A DNA stretch of 64,000 bases from Actinomycetes bacterium. GTDB taxonomy: Bacteria; Actinomycetota; Actinomycetes; Propionibacteriales; Propionibacteriaceae. Below, piece by piece: positions 50,088-59,702 of the stretch. Every line of letters begins with the position of its first letter. The first letter of the stretch is position 1. The notes beneath the pieces were generated by a model. The model was not told the DNA's origin. It did not search any database and saw nothing but the letters and a program-made list of their open reading frames with translations. A program made the translations under genes and the position numbers. Location: positions 62,001 to 126,000 of the forward strand of contig JAEXAS010000014.1 in the NCBI GenBank assembly GCA_023458095.1. Direction: 5' to 3'.

Positions 50088-52121
50088 TCAGATGTCGAGG
50101 AACCGCACGTCCTTGGCGTTGCGCTGAATGAAGCTGCGGCGCTGCTCGACGTCTTCACCCATCAAAACGGTGAAGGTCTGGTCGGCGGCGGCAGCATCTT
50201 CCAAGGTGACCTGAAGCAATGCCCGCTTCTCTGGATCCATGGTGGTGTCCCACAGATCCTCGGCGTTCATCTCGCCCAAACCCTTATAGCGCTGGATCGG
50301 GTTCACATTGGGCAACTTCTTGCCAGCGGCAATCCCGGCGTCACGCAAGGTGTCGCGTTCGACATCGGAGTAGGCCAACTCGTGCGGAGCGTTCGTCCAC
50401 CGCAATCGGAACAGCGGTGGCTGCGCCAGATACACATGGCCGCCATGAATCAGCGGCTTCATGAAGCGGAACAGCAACGTCAGCAGCAAGGTGCGGATGT
50501 GGGCGCCGTCGACGTCGGCATCGGCCATCAGCACGATCTTGTGATAGCGCAGCTTGTCGACATCGAAATCATCCTGAACGCCGGTGCCGAGGGTGTTGAA
50601 GATCGCCTCGACCTCCTTGTTCTGCAGGATCTTGTCCAGTCGAGCCTTTTCGACGTTCAGGATCTTTCCGCGGATCGGCAGGATCGCCTGGGTGCGCGGA
50701 TCGCGGCCGCCCTTGGCCGAGCCACCAGCGGAGTCACCCTCGACGATGAACACCTCACACTCGGTCGGCTCGGTTGAGGAGCAATCCGAAAGCTTGCCGT
50801 ACTGACCTTTGTTCAACAGACCCTTGCGGCTGCGCGCCAGATCGCGGGCTTTGCGAGCAGCCACGCGCGCGGTCGCGGCGGCTTGCGCTTTGCGGACGAT
50901 GTCCTTGCCCTCGGCCGGATTCTTCTCGAACCAGTCCCCGAGCAGATCGTTGACGATCTTCTGGACGAAGGAGCGGGCCTCGGTATTGCCCAGCTTGGTC
51001 TTGGTCTGACCCTCGAACTGCGGCTCGGCCAGCTTGATCGAAATGATCGCGGTCAGGCCCTCGCGAATGTCATCACCGGAGACGCGATCCTCGCGCTTCT
51101 TGATCATGCCCCAGGTCTCGCCCCACTTGTTGACCGTGTTGGTCAGCGCCGCGCGGAAGCCCTCTTCGTGGGTGCCGCCCTCGTGGGTGTTGATCGTGTT
51201 GGCGAAGGTGTGGACGCTCTCGGCGAAGGAGGTGTTCCACTGCATGGCCACTTCCAGACTCATCTTCTGTTCTGGTGCCGTGGCCTCAATGGCGATGACG
51301 GTGGAGTTGACCTTCTCCTTGGCGCCGATCAGGAACTTCACATAGTCGATCAGGCCATCGGCATATTGGAAGGTCTGCTCTCGGACGCCGACATCGGCGC
51401 CTGAGACATCGGCATCCACCTCGAACTCGTCATCGGCGATAGCCGCGCTGCGCCGGTCGGCGATGGTGATCTTCAAACCCTTGTTGAGGAAGGCCATCTC
51501 GCGAAAGCGGGTGGCCAAAGTCTCGTAGGAGTAGTTGGTGGTCTCGAAAATGGTGGGACTGGCGAAGAAGGTCACCACGGTCCCGGTGCGCTCGCTGGCC
51601 TCCAACTGCTCCAACGGTGCGTCCGGATCGCCCAGGCTGAAGGCCTGCTGCCAGTGGAAACCCTCGCGGTAGACATCGACGGTGAGGTGATCTGACAGTG
51701 CATTCACCACCGAGACACCCACACCATGCAAACCACCGGAGACCTTGTAGCCGCCGTCGCCGAACTTGCCGCCGGCGTGCAGCATCGTCAGGGCCACGGT
51801 CAGTGCGGAAACCTTCTCCTTGGGATGCTCCTTGACCGGGATCCCGCGACCGTTGTCGGTGACGCGTACACCGTCGCCGTCCAACAACTCCACCAGGATC
51901 GAGTCGCAATAGCCGGCCAACGATTCGTCCACCGCGTTGTCGACCACCTCGTACACCAAGTGGTGCAGGCCGCGTTCCCCGGTGGAACCGATGTACATGC
52001 CCGGCCGCTTGCGGACTGCTTCCAGCCCCTCCAAGACGGTGATGGCCGAGGCGTCATAACTCCCGGCATCGACGTGGGCTGCTTCGGCTGCTGACATAGT
52101 GACGATGGGGTCGTCGCTCAC
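50088..52121 (-). CDS. gyrB: DNA gyrase subunit B
   Basis: A 677-residue ATPase/Toprim subunit. GHKL motifs GLHHLVYEVVDNAVDE and DNGRGIPV, GGLHGVGVSVVNALS, then Toprim EGDSAGGSAKGG, PIRGKILNVEKA and DADVDGAHIRTLLLTL are visible. It precedes gyrA with a 142-bp gap containing degenerate repeat copies. Standard actinobacterial order recF-dciA-gyrB-gyrA. Confidence 0.97.
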   Translation of the reverse strand: MSDDPIVTMSAAEAAHVDAGSYDASAITVLEGLEAVRKRPGMYIGSTGERGLHHLVYEVVDNAVDESLAGYCDSILVELLDGDGVRVTDNGRGIPVKEHPKEKVSALTVALTMLHAGGKFGDGGYKVSGGLHGVGVSVVNALSDHLTVDVYREGFHWQQAFSLGDPDAPLEQLEASERTGTVVTFFASPTIFETTNYSYETLATRFREMAFLNKGLKITIADRRSAAIADDEFEVDADVSGADVGVREQTFQYADGLIDYVKFLIGAKEKVNSTVIAIEATAPEQKMSLEVAMQWNTSFAESVHTFANTINTHEGGTHEEGFRAALTNTVNKWGETWGMIKKREDRVSGDDIREGLTAIISIKLAEPQFEGQTKTKLGNTEARSFVQKIVNDLLGDWFEKNPAEGKDIVRKAQAAATARVAARKARDLARSRKGLLNKGQYGKLSDCSSTEPTECEVFIVEGDSAGGSAKGGRDPRTQAILPIRGKILNVEKARLDKILQNKEVEAIFNTLGTGVQDDFDVDKLRYHKIVLMADADVDGAHIRTLLLTLLFRFMKPLIHGGHVYLAQPPLFRLRWTNAPHELAYSDVERDTLRDAGIAAGKKLPNVNPIQRYKGLGEMNAEDLWDTTMDPEKRALLQVTLEDAAAADQTFTVLMGEDVEQRRSFIQRNAKDVRFLDI

Positions 52122-52437
52122 GTGGTATCCCCTCGGGACGTAATAATGGCCACCGAAATCCCAGGACTCGGCGGCTCATGCTGGATCGGACCCAGCTTAC
52201 CTGATGCGGCCCGAATTGAGGGGCTCCTGAGACTCTCATTCCGTCACTATTGGCCTTCTGCGGCGCTGTCGAGGCACTTTCAGGGGTGAGGACGGGTACG
52301 GGTACACCTCCCGGGGCGCGAACGCGGCTAACACGGGACTTCTGAAGGCGGCGGCTTCACACCCTGCTCACAGATTGACCCCTTTTGGGGGACTGCTAAC
52401 ACCGCTCCCGGTTTCCTACGATGAGCCTGTGGCGAGT
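52122..52437. other. gyrB upstream region
   Basis: About 315 bp between gyrB and a small rightward frame. It must hold the gyrB promoter; no clear operator or RNA element was recognised. Confidence 0.4.
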
Positions 52438-52683
52438 ATGACTCGATCCGCCGGGATCGCGAACAGCAATGACAACGATGCTTTCTCCCCGGCGCGCCGC
52501 GCCACCGATCGCACGACATCGGTCGCCATCGCCGTCCGACAGCGTTTTCGATCACTGTTGCCAATGTCGCTGAAGCCTTTTCGGGAGTGCAGCCTGGCGC
52601 GGGCCTACTTGATCACCGCCGTCGTCGTGGTGGCGATCACCATTGTCTTTCCCGAGTGCCTGGCACTGGTGCGCAACTTCTGA
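52438..52683 (+). CDS. Possible small membrane protein
   Basis: An 81-residue frame opposite to the gyr-rec genes. Ends in one hydrophobic helix (AYLITAVVVVAITIVFPECLALV). There is no clear ribosome site and codon choice is mixed, so this is doubtful; a GTG at 52429 is an alternative leaderless start. Confidence 0.3.
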   Translation: MTRSAGIANSNDNDAFSPARRATDRTTSVAIAVRQRFRSLLPMSLKPFRECSLARAYLITAVVVVAITIVFPECLALVRNF

Positions 52684-52693
52684 ACTGACGGTC

Positions 52694-53185
52694 CTAGCCG
52701 TAGGTGTCGCGCGGACCGCGTCCCGACACCGAGCGGCGGCCCTTCTTCCAACTGGGCGCTTGCGGTCCGATCACCTGAACCCGCTGCACCGACCCCTGAC
52801 CGAGATTCTCATTCAAGATCGCCACCAACTGCGGGGCGACCGTGCGCAGCGACGTCGCCCAGGTCGACGATTCCGCGCGCACCACCAGCACCCCGTCGGT
52901 GAAGGCTTCCGGCTCGCAGTGTTCAGCATTGACCGCGCCGACCAGGGTCGGCCAGCGGCTGATGAGGTGGCGCAGGTTCAGTTCCCGGTTCCACTGCTGC
53001 TGCTCGATCACCTCGCCCAGTACGTCACCGATCAACGTGGGCCCGTCGGTGGGATTGGCCCGCGGAGTCTTGCGGGCGGGCCTGGCCGGCGCACCGCGGG
53101 CGGCGCGAGCTATCTGCTTGGCCAGATCCGTTCCGCCGGGATCATGATCGGACGATTCGCTCACCGCACCATCTTCGCAGACCAC
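52694..53185 (-). CDS. dciA: DciA-family helicase-loading protein (DUF721)
   Basis: About 163 residues. The conserved domain is in the C-terminal 100: LIGDVLGEVIEQQQWNRELNLRHLISRWPTLVGAVNAEHCEPEAFTDGVLVVRAESSTWATSL, the DUF721/DciA fold, with a disordered, basic N-terminus. DciA loads or helps load the replicative DNA helicase DnaB in bacteria that lack DnaC. Its position between recF and gyrB is conserved in actinobacteria. GTG start at 53185 or 53164 is uncertain. Confidence 0.88.
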   Translation of the reverse strand: MVCEDGAVSESSDHDPGGTDLAKQIARAARGAPARPARKTPRANPTDGPTLIGDVLGEVIEQQQWNRELNLRHLISRWPTLVGAVNAEHCEPEAFTDGVLVVRAESSTWATSLRTVAPQLVAILNENLGQGSVQRVQVIGPQAPSWKKGRRSVSGRGPRDTYG

Positions 53186-53189
53186 CGAA

Positions 53190-54323
53190 TCACGCGGCTG
53201 TGACCGATCCTGCCGCTACTCGAAACTGCGTGCCCGCCAAGCTCGTAGGCACATCAGCAGCGACAGCCGCGGTAATCAAGACCTGTTCGGCGTCGCGGAT
53301 CAACTCCGACAATCGAGAACGTCGAATCTCATCGAGTTCGGCGAACACGTCATCCAAGATCAACACAGGCTCCACCCCATCGGCCCGAAGCAAGGCAAAG
53401 CTGGCCAAGCGCAACGCCAGCGCGAAGGACCACGACTCGCCATGGGAGGCATAGCCCTTGGCCGGCAGGTCTCCCAGACTGAGTGACAAGTCGTCACGAT
53501 GAGGACCCACCAGACATTGGCCGCGGGCGATCTCCTCACCGCGACGCTGCGCCATGGTCTGGGTCAGCGTCTCGACCAAGTCAGCCGTGGTGGCCTGCGC
53601 CGGAATCGGCGTTGATGACTTGTAGGCCAGGCCGGCGAGATTGTTCGTCGGCGCAATATCGGCGTAGGCAGCCGACAGCAAGGGCTGCAATTCGCTGATG
53701 GTGGCCAGCCGTGCCGCCACCAGTTCAGCCCCGAAGGTGGCAAGTTGCTCGTCCCACACTCCGAGTGTGGCCGCTGCGTCCTCGCTCACCCCGCGCGGAC
53801 CGCGTCCGGCTAGAGACTTCAACAAGGTGGATCGCTGCCGCAACACCCGGTCGTAATCGGCACGCACCCCGGCCAGCCGCGGCCACCGTGCCGTGGTGAG
53901 CTCGTCGATGAAGCGACGTCGCTCGGCCGGATCACCTTTGACAAAGCTCAGGTCGTCAGGGGAGAAGAACACCACCCGCAGCGCACCGAGCAGATCCCGC
54001 GGCCTCTTCAAAGGCGCCCGATTCAGGCTGGCACGATTGGCTCGGCCAGGAATGATCTCCAACTCCAACAACAGGCTGCGGGTATCGGTCGCGCCGGCCT
54101 GCACCCGCGCTCGCAGGACAGCACGTTCAGCGCCAGCGCGCACCAGGGGCGCCTCCGACGCGACTCGATGCGAGCCCAAAGTGGCCAGAACTTCGATCGC
54201 CTCGGCCAGATTGGTCTTGCCCTGACCGTTGGCACCGGTGAACACCGTGACCCCGGCCGCCAACGAAACCTCGGCCGAGGTGTAGGACCGAAAGTCGGCC
54301 AAGCTGAGGTGGGTGACGAACAT
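53190..54323 (-). CDS. recF: DNA replication/repair protein RecF
   Basis: A 377-residue SMC-like ATPase: Walker A GANGQGKTN, NRAPLKRPRDLLGALRVVFFSPDDLSFVKGDPAERRRFID, signature in ESWSFALALRLASF and Walker B VLILDDVFAELD. RecF loads RecA at gaps with RecO/RecR. It starts 29 bp after dnaN and is co-oriented. Confidence 0.95.
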   Translation of the reverse strand: MFVTHLSLADFRSYTSAEVSLAAGVTVFTGANGQGKTNLAEAIEVLATLGSHRVASEAPLVRAGAERAVLRARVQAGATDTRSLLLELEIIPGRANRASLNRAPLKRPRDLLGALRVVFFSPDDLSFVKGDPAERRRFIDELTTARWPRLAGVRADYDRVLRQRSTLLKSLAGRGPRGVSEDAAATLGVWDEQLATFGAELVAARLATISELQPLLSAAYADIAPTNNLAGLAYKSSTPIPAQATTADLVETLTQTMAQRRGEEIARGQCLVGPHRDDLSLSLGDLPAKGYASHGESWSFALALRLASFALLRADGVEPVLILDDVFAELDEIRRSRLSELIRDAEQVLITAAVAADVPTSLAGTQFRVAAGSVTAA

Positions 54324-54352
54324 TCCGATCCGGCGTAACGCCTGCTACCGGC

Positions 54353-55510
54353 TCAGGCCGGAAGCTTCATGAGCATGATCACGTGTCGGTAGTCGCCCAC
54401 CGGCTCACCATCGAGTTCGGACAGGCCCATCATCAAACAGGGCTTGCCCGGCGCGGTGAACGAGAACTGCACATAGGGCGTGTCGAGGGCGGTGAGCGCG
54501 TCGGACAGGTAATGGGGGTTGAAGCCGGCCGCCGTCATGGCCAGACCGCCCCCAGCAACATCGGTGACCTCGGCTTCCAGAGCCTCCACAGCCTGGGCCT
54601 GGTCACCGGTCGCTGCCTCGAGAGTGATGGTGCCATCAGCGATGAGCATCCGCAGTGAAGTGTTGCGTTCGGCGACCAGCGCCACACGCTTGACCGAAGC
54701 AATCACCTCAGCGGTGTTGGTTCGCACTGTCACAGTGGGTTGCACATTCATGAGGTGACGAACCTTGGGGAACTCACCGTCCAGCAGCCGGGTGGTGATT
54801 TGGCGCAGTCCGGCCGGTCCGGTTCCCTCAAAACCGATCAGGCCATCGCCGGCGTCGGTGCTGGACAGGCTCACGGTTACCTGTTCACCAGCGGTCATCG
54901 ACTTGGCGGTCTCGGCCAACACGCGGGCCGGCACTAACGCCGCACCTTCGGCGCTGGTCCGCGGCGTCCAGTCCAGTTCCTTCAGCGCCATCCGGTAGCG
55001 GTCGGTGGCCAGCAGCGACAAGGTGTCGTTGTCGATCTCCATACGCACACCGGTGAATACCGGAAGGAGTTCATCGCGACCGGCGGCAACCACGACCTGG
55101 CTGACGGCGCGGGCGAAGTCCTCGCTCGGAATCACACCCGTGGCTTCAGGCATGGTGGGCAGTGCTGGGTAATCGTCGACCGGCAGGGTCTGCAAGGTGA
55201 AGCGGGCCGAACCACATACCAGCTCCATACGCAGCTCATCGGAGGTGATATCGACGGTCTTGTTCGGCAACGACCGTGCGATGTCGGCCAACAGCCGGCC
55301 AGACACCAGTGCGACGCCTTCGTCGGTCACCGTGGCAGGCACCGTGATCTGTGCCGACGTCTCGTAGTCGAAGCTACTCATCACGACCTCATTGCCGGAG
55401 GCCTTGACCAAAAGGCCAGCCAGAATCGGCACGCTCGGTCGCGTCGGAAGGCTGCGTGCAGCCCACTGCACCGCCTCGGCAAGTACGTCGCGCTCCAGAC
55501 GGATCTTCAC
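54353..55510 (-). CDS. dnaN: DNA polymerase III beta clamp
   Basis: A 385-residue sliding clamp with three repeats: MKIRLERDVLAEAVQWAARSLPTRPSVPILAGLLV (first), GVRMEIDNDTLSLLATDRYRMAL (second) and HYLSDALTALDTPYVQFSFTAPGKPCLMM (third). The GTG at 55510 has AAGGGGG upstream. It forms the ring that tethers the polymerase. The 585-bp gap upstream to dnaA is the origin. Confidence 0.96.
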   Translation of the reverse strand: MKIRLERDVLAEAVQWAARSLPTRPSVPILAGLLVKASGNEVVMSSFDYETSAQITVPATVTDEGVALVSGRLLADIARSLPNKTVDITSDELRMELVCGSARFTLQTLPVDDYPALPTMPEATGVIPSEDFARAVSQVVVAAGRDELLPVFTGVRMEIDNDTLSLLATDRYRMALKELDWTPRTSAEGAALVPARVLAETAKSMTAGEQVTVSLSSTDAGDGLIGFEGTGPAGLRQITTRLLDGEFPKVRHLMNVQPTVTVRTNTAEVIASVKRVALVAERNTSLRMLIADGTITLEAATGDQAQAVEALEAEVTDVAGGGLAMTAAGFNPHYLSDALTALDTPYVQFSFTAPGKPCLMMGLSELDGEPVGDYRHVIMLMKLPA

Positions 55511-56095
55511 TGTTGCCCCCTTGGAATGACACGGGTGTCGCTTGATCATAGCTAGGACAAGCCCCCAACGGTGCCTGCAGTCCTGTGATTCACGAGGTTG
55601 AGGCTGGAGTGTGCTTCGCGAACCGCGTCGCAAGCCTGCGAACAACACAGACTGTGCACATCGGTGACTTTGAGTCTGATGGGTAGATAACTAATTCATA
55701 GGGGTAGTAGCGGCTGTGGATTCGGTGGATAAGTGCCGAAGGTGCTGGTCATGGCGCGTGGCGTGGTGTGGATGGACCGTGTGAACAACCAAAAACTACA
55801 CGGGGAGGATTTGAGGACGAGCAAGCACGCCGGGAGGGACCCGCACAGCGATTCAGAGTTATCCACGGTTTTATCCACACCTGTTTACAACGTCACCCGG
55901 ACGGGGGACACCCGGGTTGCGAGGCGTAGTCACAGCCATTTACTGAGGCGTTGTCGCGGTGCAGGGAGACCGTCGGGCTGTGGGTAGTGGGGGTGGAAAG
56001 GTTCCGAGGGAGCCGTGAGTGCACAGGTTCAAAGGCACCGTGGACGGGTGTGCGGGTTCAATTTCTGCCATCCACGGGTGTGGATCGGTTGTGGA
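55511..56095. other. oriC region between dnaA and dnaN
   Basis: Non-coding region with clustered DnaA boxes. A perfect box TTATCCACA is at 55871-55879 and TTATCCACG at 55859-55867. On the other strand are GGTGGATAA at 55724-55732, TGTGGATTC near 55715 and TGTGGATCG/TGTGGATCA at 56079-56098. An AT-richer stretch at 55684-55700 (GATAACTAATTCATAG) is a candidate unwinding element. Position between dnaA and dnaN is the usual actinobacterial origin. Confidence 0.88.
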
Positions 56096-57511
56096 TCAGC
56101 GCAGCGGGGACTGCTTGATCCGGCTGGTGATCTCGGCGACCTGGTTGAAGACACTGCGACGTTCGCGGAGCAACTGGCGGATCTTGCGATCGGCATGCAT
56201 GACGGTGGTGTGATCGCGGCCACCGAACAACTGGCCGATCTTGGGCAGAGAGAGATCCGTGAGTTCGCGGCACAGATACATGGCGATCTGGCGCGCGGTG
56301 ACCAAAACGTGGGTGCGGCTTTGGCCGCACAGCTCGTCGACGGTGACGGCGAAGTAGTCGGCAACGTGGGTCATGATCGCGGTGGAGGAGATCTGGGTCT
56401 CGCCGCCTTCAGGGATCAGATCTCGCAAGACGACTTCGGCCAGCGACAAATCAACTTCTTGGCGCTGCAGACTGGCGAAGGCCGTCACGCGGATCAACGC
56501 GCCTTCGAGTTCGCGAATGTTGGTCTTGATCCGACTGGCGATGAACTCAAGCACATCGGGACCGGCGGTGAGGCGTTCAGCGGCGGCCTTCTTGCGCAGA
56601 ATGGCGATGCGGGTCTCGAGGTCGGGTGGCTGGATGTCGGTCATCAGCCCCCACTCGAAGCGGCTCCGTAGCCGCGGCTCCAGGGCTTCGAGTGCCTTGG
56701 GCGGGCGATCCGAGGTGAGCACGATCTGCTTTTGGGCGGTGTGCAAGGTGTTGAAGGTGTGGAAGAACTCTTCCTGAGTCTGGATCTTGGACTCCAGGAA
56801 TTGGATGTCGTCGACCAGCAGGACGTCGATGTCGCGATAGGAGCGACGGAATTCAGCGGTGCGGTTCTCCGAGATGGAGTTGATGAAGTCGTTGGTCAGC
56901 TCTTCAGTTGAGACGTACTTCACCCGCACCCGGTCGAAGTAGTTGCGGATGTAGTGACCCACGGCGTGCAGCAGGTGAGTCTTACCCAAACCGGAGTCGC
57001 CATAGATCATCAGCGGGTTGTACGCCTTGCCCGGGGCCTCGGCCACCGCCACCGCAGCGGCATGGGCGAAGCGGTTGGAGGAGCCGATGACGAAAGACTC
57101 GAAGGAGTACTTCGGGTTGAGGCGGTCACTATTGAGGGGCCGCGGAGAGCTGGTGCGCTGAGGCGCGGCCGGCTGAGTGAAAGGAGCAGGCTCTTCAGCG
57201 AGCTCGGGACTTTCCTCAAGGTCGACCGCCAAGGCGGGATCAACGGTGATGGCCAATCGCGTGGGGCTGCCGAGGTATTCGCTGAGTTGGCCCTCGATGG
57301 TGGGCCGGAGGCGGGATTCGACGCGGTCGCGGGTGAATTCATTGGCAACCGCGAGAATCAACAAGGAGTCATGCATCGCGATGGGTTTGATGCCGCTGAG
57401 CCAACCCTTTGTGGATGGGTCGGCGTTGGTGGTGACGTGAGACCAGATGGCGGCGAGGTCCGGGGCGGAAGGCTGGTCTGCGGCGGAGGTATCTGCTGCC
57501 AAGTTCAGCAC
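56096..57511 (-). CDS. dnaA: Chromosomal replication initiator DnaA
   Basis: About 471 residues from a GTG at 57511 with AAAGGGGG upstream; a GTG at 57532 would add seven residues. Domain I is the N-terminal 90 residues, then a Pro-rich linker, the AAA+ core with Walker A GDSGLGKTHLLHAVGHY and Walker B VDDIQFLE, and the C-terminal helix-turn-helix with DHTTVMHADRKIRQLL. It opens the origin at the boxes directly downstream. A box-like TTTTCCACA at 57548-57556 suggests autoregulation. Confidence 0.96.
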   Translation of the reverse strand: MLNLAADTSAADQPSAPDLAAIWSHVTTNADPSTKGWLSGIKPIAMHDSLLILAVANEFTRDRVESRLRPTIEGQLSEYLGSPTRLAITVDPALAVDLEESPELAEEPAPFTQPAAPQRTSSPRPLNSDRLNPKYSFESFVIGSSNRFAHAAAVAVAEAPGKAYNPLMIYGDSGLGKTHLLHAVGHYIRNYFDRVRVKYVSTEELTNDFINSISENRTAEFRRSYRDIDVLLVDDIQFLESKIQTQEEFFHTFNTLHTAQKQIVLTSDRPPKALEALEPRLRSRFEWGLMTDIQPPDLETRIAILRKKAAAERLTAGPDVLEFIASRIKTNIRELEGALIRVTAFASLQRQEVDLSLAEVVLRDLIPEGGETQISSTAIMTHVADYFAVTVDELCGQSRTHVLVTARQIAMYLCRELTDLSLPKIGQLFGGRDHTTVMHADRKIRQLLRERRSVFNQVAEITSRIKQSPLR

Positions 57512-57815
57512 GCCCCCTTTGCGGCCACGCACTGACTGTCCACACCGTTTTCCACAGCCTGTGAATGGGGAGGCAGCAGCGCGGGAGATCTTCCCTGTTG
57601 CTCAGAGCAACCTATCGGGGTCGGCAGTGGTTGGCAAACCATCTCGGACCTGATCTTGAAGCATGTCGGCGTGTCGGCTCGACTTTGGTTGATGGGGGCG
57701 GTCGGTTTGCCGCAAACGGGGAGCTCCGCGTATCGTTAGCCAGTCGCCTCAGTGGCACTCGTGCGTCCGAATTGGGCGCATAGGTACGAAAACCATCGAA
57801 CAGTGGAGCATTCGC
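57512..57815. other. dnaA-rpmH divergent promoter region
   Basis: About 300 bp of non-coding sequence. It contains the DnaA box-like TTTTCCACA near the dnaA side; promoters for dnaA and for the rpmH operon are expected here, but I could not place -10/-35 boxes with confidence. Confidence 0.5.
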
Positions 57816-57953
57816 GTGAGCAAGCGCACTTTCCAGCCGAGTAACCGGCGTCGCAGCCGCACCCATGGCTTCCGTCTTCGGATGCGCACCCGTGCAGGTC
57901 GCGCCATCATTTCGGCCCGCCGCCGCCGCGGCCGGGTCCGTCTGGCCGGCTGA
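57816..57953 (+). CDS. rpmH: 50S ribosomal protein L34
   Basis: A 45-residue, very basic protein translating from GTG as VSKRTFQPSNRRRSRTHGF and continuing with RLRMRTRAGRAIISARRRRGR, the standard L34 sequence. It is too short for many gene finders. It opens the rightward operon rpmH-rnpA-yidD-yidC-jag-rsmG, divergent from dnaA. Confidence 0.97.
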   Translation: MSKRTFQPSNRRRSRTHGFRLRMRTRAGRAIISARRRRGRVRLAG

Positions 57954-57961
57954 GCGGACTG

Positions 57962-58297
57962 GTGCTGGGTTCGGAGTCGCGACTGCGCCGAACCGGTGAG
58001 TTCCGCGACACCATGCGGCAGGGCGTCCGCTGCGGACGCCGATGCCTGGTGTTGCATGCCCGCAGAACGTCTGCCGACTCCTCGCGAGCCGGCTTCGTCG
58101 TTTCCAAGGCAGTGGGGAAAGCGGTCACACGCAACCGGGTGAAGCGTCGCCTTCGACACCTCGCAGCCGAACGGCTGCCCAGCACACCCTTTCCGGTCGA
58201 CATCGTGGTTCGCGCGCTGCCTGCTGCCACGACTGGTGACCTCGTGGCCGACTTCGACTCGGCTTTGGCGAGTTGTCTGCATCGGCTGGCGGCATGA
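57962..58297 (+). CDS. rnpA: Ribonuclease P protein component
   Basis: A 111-residue protein with LGSESRLRRTGEFRDTMRQG and the RNR motif in KAVGKAVTRNRVKRRLRHLAA, which binds the RNase P RNA and precursor tRNA. The GTG at 57962 begins 8 nt after rpmH. The stop overlaps the yidD start (ATGA). Confidence 0.95.
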   Translation: MLGSESRLRRTGEFRDTMRQGVRCGRRCLVLHARRTSADSSRAGFVVSKAVGKAVTRNRVKRRLRHLAAERLPSTPFPVDIVVRALPAATTGDLVADFDSALASCLHRLAA

Positions 58298-58599
58298 AAT
58301 ACCTACTCATCGGGTTACTGAAGGCCTATCGGCTGGTGATCTCGCCGCTGTACGGCCAGGTCTGCAAGTACTACCCGTCCTGCTCGGCCTACGCGCTGGA
58401 AGCGGTGACGGTGCATGGCGCGGCGAAGGGGTCGTGGCTGGCCACGAAGCGGCTAGCGAGCTGTCACCCCTGGTCACTGGGTGGTTATGACCCGGTGCCG
58501 GGCACCCCGGCCGCGGCGGAATGGGCAGCCGAACAGGCTGCCGCCCAAATGAATCAACCTAAGGCGGTCGGCGATCAGGCCTGCTGCGATCGGCATTGA
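58294..58599 (+). CDS. yidD: Membrane protein insertion efficiency factor
   Basis: A 101-residue protein with LLKAYRLVISPLYGQVCKYYPSCSAYALEAVTVHGAAKGSWLATKRLASCHPW, the conserved three-cysteine block of the YidD family. It aids YidC-mediated insertion. The ATG overlaps rnpA's stop. The C-terminal 30 residues are variable, as is normal. Confidence 0.95.
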   Translation: MKYLLIGLLKAYRLVISPLYGQVCKYYPSCSAYALEAVTVHGAAKGSWLATKRLASCHPWSLGGYDPVPGTPAAAEWAAEQAAAQMNQPKAVGDQACCDRH

Positions 58600-58606
58600 G
58601 GTGAGC

Positions 58607-59686
58607 ATGATTTCGTTTCTGATCCCGCTGGCATCGCTGTGGGACTCCATCGCGGAGGGCTTCAACGCTGCGATGACACCGCTGTACTGGGCGGTGTCCG
58701 GCATCCTGGTCGGCTTCCATAACCTGCTCACGATGGTGGGCATGTCCAGTTCTTCGGGTTGGACCTGGGCGCTGTCGATCGTGTTGTTGACGGTGGTGAT
58801 CCGTACCGCGCTGATCCCGCTGTTTGTGAAGCAGATCAACTCCTCGCGCAATATGCAGTTGCTGCAACCCAAGGTGAAGGCGCTGCAGGAGAAGTACGGC
58901 GATGATCGCGAGCGTTTCGGTCAGGAGACGATGAAGCTGTACAAGGACGAGGGCGTGAACCCGATGGCGTCCTGCTTGCCTCTGCTGTTGCAGATGCCGA
59001 TCTTCCTCGCGCTGTTCTACGTGCTCAACAGCGTGGCGCGCACCCCGGAGGCGCCGCTGGGGCAGTTCTTCAAGGACAGCCCGGAGCTGACTGCTTCGCT
59101 TCACGACGCGACCATTTTCGGCGCTGGCATCTCGGCGACCTTCTGGCCGATGGACAGCGGGCTGGGCCCGGTTCAGTGGGTGGCTGCAACCCTGGTGGTG
59201 CTGATGACCATTGTGTTGTTCATTACCCAGTTGCAGCTGTTGCGCAAGAACATGCCTCCGGAAGCCCTCACCGGCCCGATGGCTCAGCAGCAGAAGATGA
59301 TGCTCTACATGTTCCCGGTCATGTACCTGTTCATGGGCGTGAACATCCCGATCGGCGTGCTGATCTACTGGCTGACCACGAACCTGTGGACGATGGGCCA
59401 GCAGTACATCCTGATCCACAACAACCCTGCCCCCGGCACCCCGGCGTATGTCGACTGGGAAGAGCGGATGCGGGCCAAGGGTAAGAACCCCGAAGAACTC
59501 GCCGCCAAGAGGCGTGGAAGCAAGCGGCCGGCACCGGCGGCTGCGGATCCGACCAAGGTCAGCCGGCAAGGCGACCAGACCACTGAGTCTGGCGACGCGC
59601 CGTCCGACGACAAACCGCAAGTGCAGCGGCAGGTGATCCAAAGGCAGCAACCGCGCCGGAACACCCGATCCGCCCGCAAGAAGTGA
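58607..59686 (+). CDS. yidC: Membrane protein insertase YidC/Oxa1
   Basis: A 359-residue insertase of the Gram-positive type. The conserved core is WTWALSIVLLTVVIRTALIPLFVKQINSSRNMQLLQPKVKALQEKYGDD, with the functionally essential Arg in VIRTALIPL. Later helices are MPIFLALFYVLNSVA and MYLFMGVNIPIGVLIYWLTTNLW. The basic, disordered tail (KKRGSKRP-like and RRNTRSARKK) is typical for actinobacterial YidC. ATG at 58607 with GAGGTG upstream; a GTG at 58601 is less likely. It follows yidD closely. Confidence 0.95.
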   Translation: MISFLIPLASLWDSIAEGFNAAMTPLYWAVSGILVGFHNLLTMVGMSSSSGWTWALSIVLLTVVIRTALIPLFVKQINSSRNMQLLQPKVKALQEKYGDDRERFGQETMKLYKDEGVNPMASCLPLLLQMPIFLALFYVLNSVARTPEAPLGQFFKDSPELTASLHDATIFGAGISATFWPMDSGLGPVQWVAATLVVLMTIVLFITQLQLLRKNMPPEALTGPMAQQQKMMLYMFPVMYLFMGVNIPIGVLIYWLTTNLWTMGQQYILIHNNPAPGTPAYVDWEERMRAKGKNPEELAAKRRGSKRPAPAAADPTKVSRQGDQTTESGDAPSDDKPQVQRQVIQRQQPRRNTRSARKK

Positions 59687-59702
59687 CGAAGGAGTAGACG
59701 CG

